64,000 bases of DNA, taken from Leptidea sinapis. Its lineage: Eukaryota > Arthropoda > Insecta > Lepidoptera > Pieridae. The DNA lies in assembly GCF_905404315.1 (NCBI RefSeq), contig NC_066269.1, positions 3,596,001 through 3,660,000 on the forward strand, given 5' to 3'. Numbering within the stretch: position 1 is the stretch's first letter; every line of letters begins with the position of its first letter. Below the pieces are notes generated by a model. The model ran no database searches. It worked only from the letters and a program-made list of their open reading frames with translations, and had not been told where the DNA came from. The position numbers were made by a program, and so were the translations under genes. Shown here piece after piece: positions 61,692-64,000 of this stretch.

Positions 61692-61955
61692 AGTTTTTTT
61701 TATGGAAAAGGAGGACAAACGAGCTTACGGGTCACCTGATGTTAAGTGATCTCCGCCACCCACATTTTCTTGACACCAGAGGAATTCGCTGGCCTTCAAG
61801 GATGGTATACGCGCTTTTTTGAATGTACCCATGTCGTATCGTTCCGGAAACACGGAAGAAGGAAGCTCATTCTACAGCTTTGTAGTTCGTGGAAGAAACA
61901 TCCTAGAACACCGCACTATGGAGGACCACCACACATTCAGATGGTGGGGATGACA
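61692..61955 (-). mobile_element. CR1/Jockey-like LINE 3' end
   Basis: Reverse copy: T-run, GGAAAAGGAGGACAAACGAG, ACGGGTCACCTGATGTTAAG, TGTCGTATCGTTCCGGAAAC, CAGATGGTGGGGATGACAT. Same family as 58.3-60.4 kb. Confidence 0.76.
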
Positions 61956-62099
61956 TTCTTATTTGTGGCGTGTTGTTTGAAGGTGGAATTAACAGTGAAT
62001 CAGCTCTCTTCTCTTTTCTTGTTGGTATAATGCCAAAGAGAACGAAGAACACTGTTTTTAACAGAAAAGTCATGTAGTGAGTTTGTAATTAGCTTACGT

Positions 62100-63346
62100 G
62101 AATATTTTGAGCGAGAGAACCAAAATGGCAGCTATTACCCATGGAAAAAGTATGTGATAGAATTGCAGGTATTCTTGGCATTAGACATGCGACAGTAATT
62201 CGCATCAGCAAATAAAAGTATGGCGAATCTTCAATCGCAGCCTTGAATGAAGACGACGACGACAAAAAACCTGCAACGCCCAATGAGAAAAGGGAAAAGG
62301 GCGCTACTGTCATAAACATTGACAACTTTGACTCTGCTGTAATTCGTTACCATGTACATGGTTACTGTACACGGGGCGAATTACCTACATTGAATAAACT
62401 CAGACTCAGACTTGTTTAAAGGAAGCATGCCATCTCTAACGAAGATGTCGAAAAATATTGGTTTTTCCTATAAAAAAGTGACAAAAAAAATATTATGGGA
62501 AGAACCGACATTGCTCTTGCTTGATTGAATTTTCTCAGATAAGTCTTAAAAATCACATATTGGGACAATGTAGTGTTTCTAGACGAGACATGGCTTAACG
62601 TCATTCATACCGTATCCATAGTTTAGACCGATGATACTACACAATCAACCACCAACGTACCCGAAGGCAAAGGTCAAAGATTAATCATCGTTCATGCTGG
62701 AACGTCATCTGCTTTTGTGCCTAATTGCCTAATGGCGTTTGAATCAACTAAAACTACTGAATACCATGAGGAAATGAATTTTGAAAAATTAGGATTGGTT
62801 TTTAAAATTATTTGGTAATTCACCCAGTTTAAAAGCACATACCACCAACTTCGGCGAACAGAAAATTAGAAATAATTGCATGGCTTTAAATGGAATAGAG
62901 GCTAATGAGGCTAAGCTCAAAAACGAATTATTAAGAACCAATCGTCTGGTCTGCTCAAATCTAGTTATCCTAGGATATGATATATAGCCCATCAAAAGTG
63001 TCATACCGTTATAAGACTAACCCCGTACTACTGCCAGTAGAATCAAAGTGCCAGTAGATCACCTGGGCTCAAGTCAAATTTGTGTTTGCTTGAATTTCAG
63101 TTACATAGGCACTGTAAGTATTAATTATTGTATAATTAATCTTAGTAAAAATATGTTGTCTATTAAGATTACACTGCCATACACAACACAACAATCGCCG
63201 TTCACCGGAAATAAAATGTTGCAGTTATTAAAAATTGCTATCGACAATGTATCTGCAGAAGACTGGAAGAAGGTAGTAACCAAATGCAAAAAACTAATGG
63301 AAGAAGTTTGGGAGCGGGACGTCCGATTTGGTAATATTTGCAAATA
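62100..63346 (+). pseudogene. Tc1-like DDE transposase fossil
   Basis: The + strand carries NVVFLDETWLNVIHTVS (first catalytic Asp), NVPEGKGQRLIIVHAGTSSA, FVPNCLMAFES and EYHEEMNFE. The C-terminal piece LLKIAIDNVSAEDWKKVVTK ends at 63346. The central DDE part is deleted and frames are broken. The pattern matches a DDE transposase family seen in many insects (VFLDETW..GKGGRIIICHAG). Confidence 0.65.
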
Positions 63347-63349
63347 GGT

Positions 63350-64000
63350 GTTTATACTAAATTTACACGATTCTTCTAGTGATTCAGATATGTTTGGAGT
63401 GTACTCCTTAGGATAAATGTATTTTATATTAAAATATTCGTTTATATTTAGTAATGTTTGTACTTAAACTTAACCCAAATTATATGTTACATTAGCACTG
63501 ATAATACGTTTATCATTTCTATCGTCAATTTTTTATATCCTGACATCCCTAGGAATGTCAGTTTGATATATGTCGCAGAGATCTAGTTATGTTTATGAAG
63601 TATAGTTATACATCATACATCCTCTTTGTTGACAGGTATTCTGTGTTGCTGATATTATAGAGTAAATTGTAAATGTAAAAGTGTTCTGTGGCTGATATTG
63701 ACCGATGGTGACGCCAGCGTCGAACGATAACTTTTTCGAAATTTGTGCTGAGTGACTAATTATTAAGCTAAATATTTATAATTCGGTGCTTTTTCCTCTC
63801 GGTATGTAAATACTTCTCGATATATATTTATATGGAAGAAAGATCTTACATTACGTCTTAATTGGATAATTATGGACACACCCATCTTCATTTCTAACAT
63901 AAAAAAGTGCCTTTTTATTATATATTTAATGTCGTTCCTACCAATTGATTCTATACTTATAGCCTATTTCAATTTTTTATGAATTAAGAATAATATACCA
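63350..64000. other. Intergenic, no recognised gene
   Basis: AT-rich; nothing recognised. Confidence 0.4.

Noticed and set aside
1..64000. CRISPR arrays, operons, rRNA genes
   Set aside because: The repeats are dispersed transposons without regular spacers. The gene structure is eukaryotic and no rRNA-like sequence was seen.

Overview
The window is an AT-rich stretch of an insect nuclear genome, most likely a butterfly or moth (Lepidoptera). Intron-containing genes are scattered through a dense background of short retroposons, MITEs and decayed LINEs. The recurrent ~310-bp repeat (GTGGGAGGCTCC...GCCGGCTAGATTATGGG), the CR1/Jockey-like LINE 3' ends and the 'CTAGCTGACCC' retroposon ends resemble repeats I associate with Lepidoptera. 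The order-level call is inference.

Two host genes can be reconstructed. (1) Sulfiredoxin lies on the + strand. It has two coding exons (12857-12979 and 14240-14449), encodes 110 aa and carries the catalytic FGGCHR motif. (2) Vav, the Rho/Rac guanine-nucleotide exchange factor, lies on the - strand and fills roughly half of the window. Its ATG is at 57614 and its stop at 26728-26730. I assembled 17 coding exons by hand, one of them an alternative. All splice phases agree, and the main form is 800 aa: CH, acidic tyrosine region, DH, PH, C1, SH2 and one C-terminal SH3. Two exons (52.9-53.1 kb and 46.4-46.5 kb) each encode an EEIYxDLC phosphotyrosine-type motif and share entry and exit phases. 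They look like mutually exclusive alternatives.

Layout: 1-12.8 kb is intergenic with LINE tails, tRNA-derived SINEs, a ~310-bp repeat copy and a mariner fossil. 12.8-14.45 kb is sulfiredoxin. 14.5-17.5 kb holds two same-orientation LINE copies placed directly behind it. 17.5-26.7 kb is intergenic and probably includes the Vav 3' UTR; it holds TIR elements. 26.7-57.6 kb is Vav, with introns packed with transposons. 58.3-60.4 kb is a long CR1/Jockey-like LINE upstream of Vav. 60.4-64 kb is intergenic with another LINE tail and a decayed DDE transposase.

The most interesting non-gene signal is a short retroposon family in Vav introns. Two copies (35944-36165 and 37872-38105) have matching ends, 12-13-bp target-site duplications and a type-I hammerhead-ribozyme-like core: CTGAGGA, stem II, GAAA, a palindromic ACAC/GTGT stem III, then GTC. 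One of them is inserted in a dead Tc1-type transposase gene. Other notable structures are a tRNA cloverleaf in the loop of a near-perfect palindrome (49.6-49.8 kb), a nest of at least three DNA transposons (46.9-48.25 kb), and several elements within ~15-60 bp of Vav splice sites.
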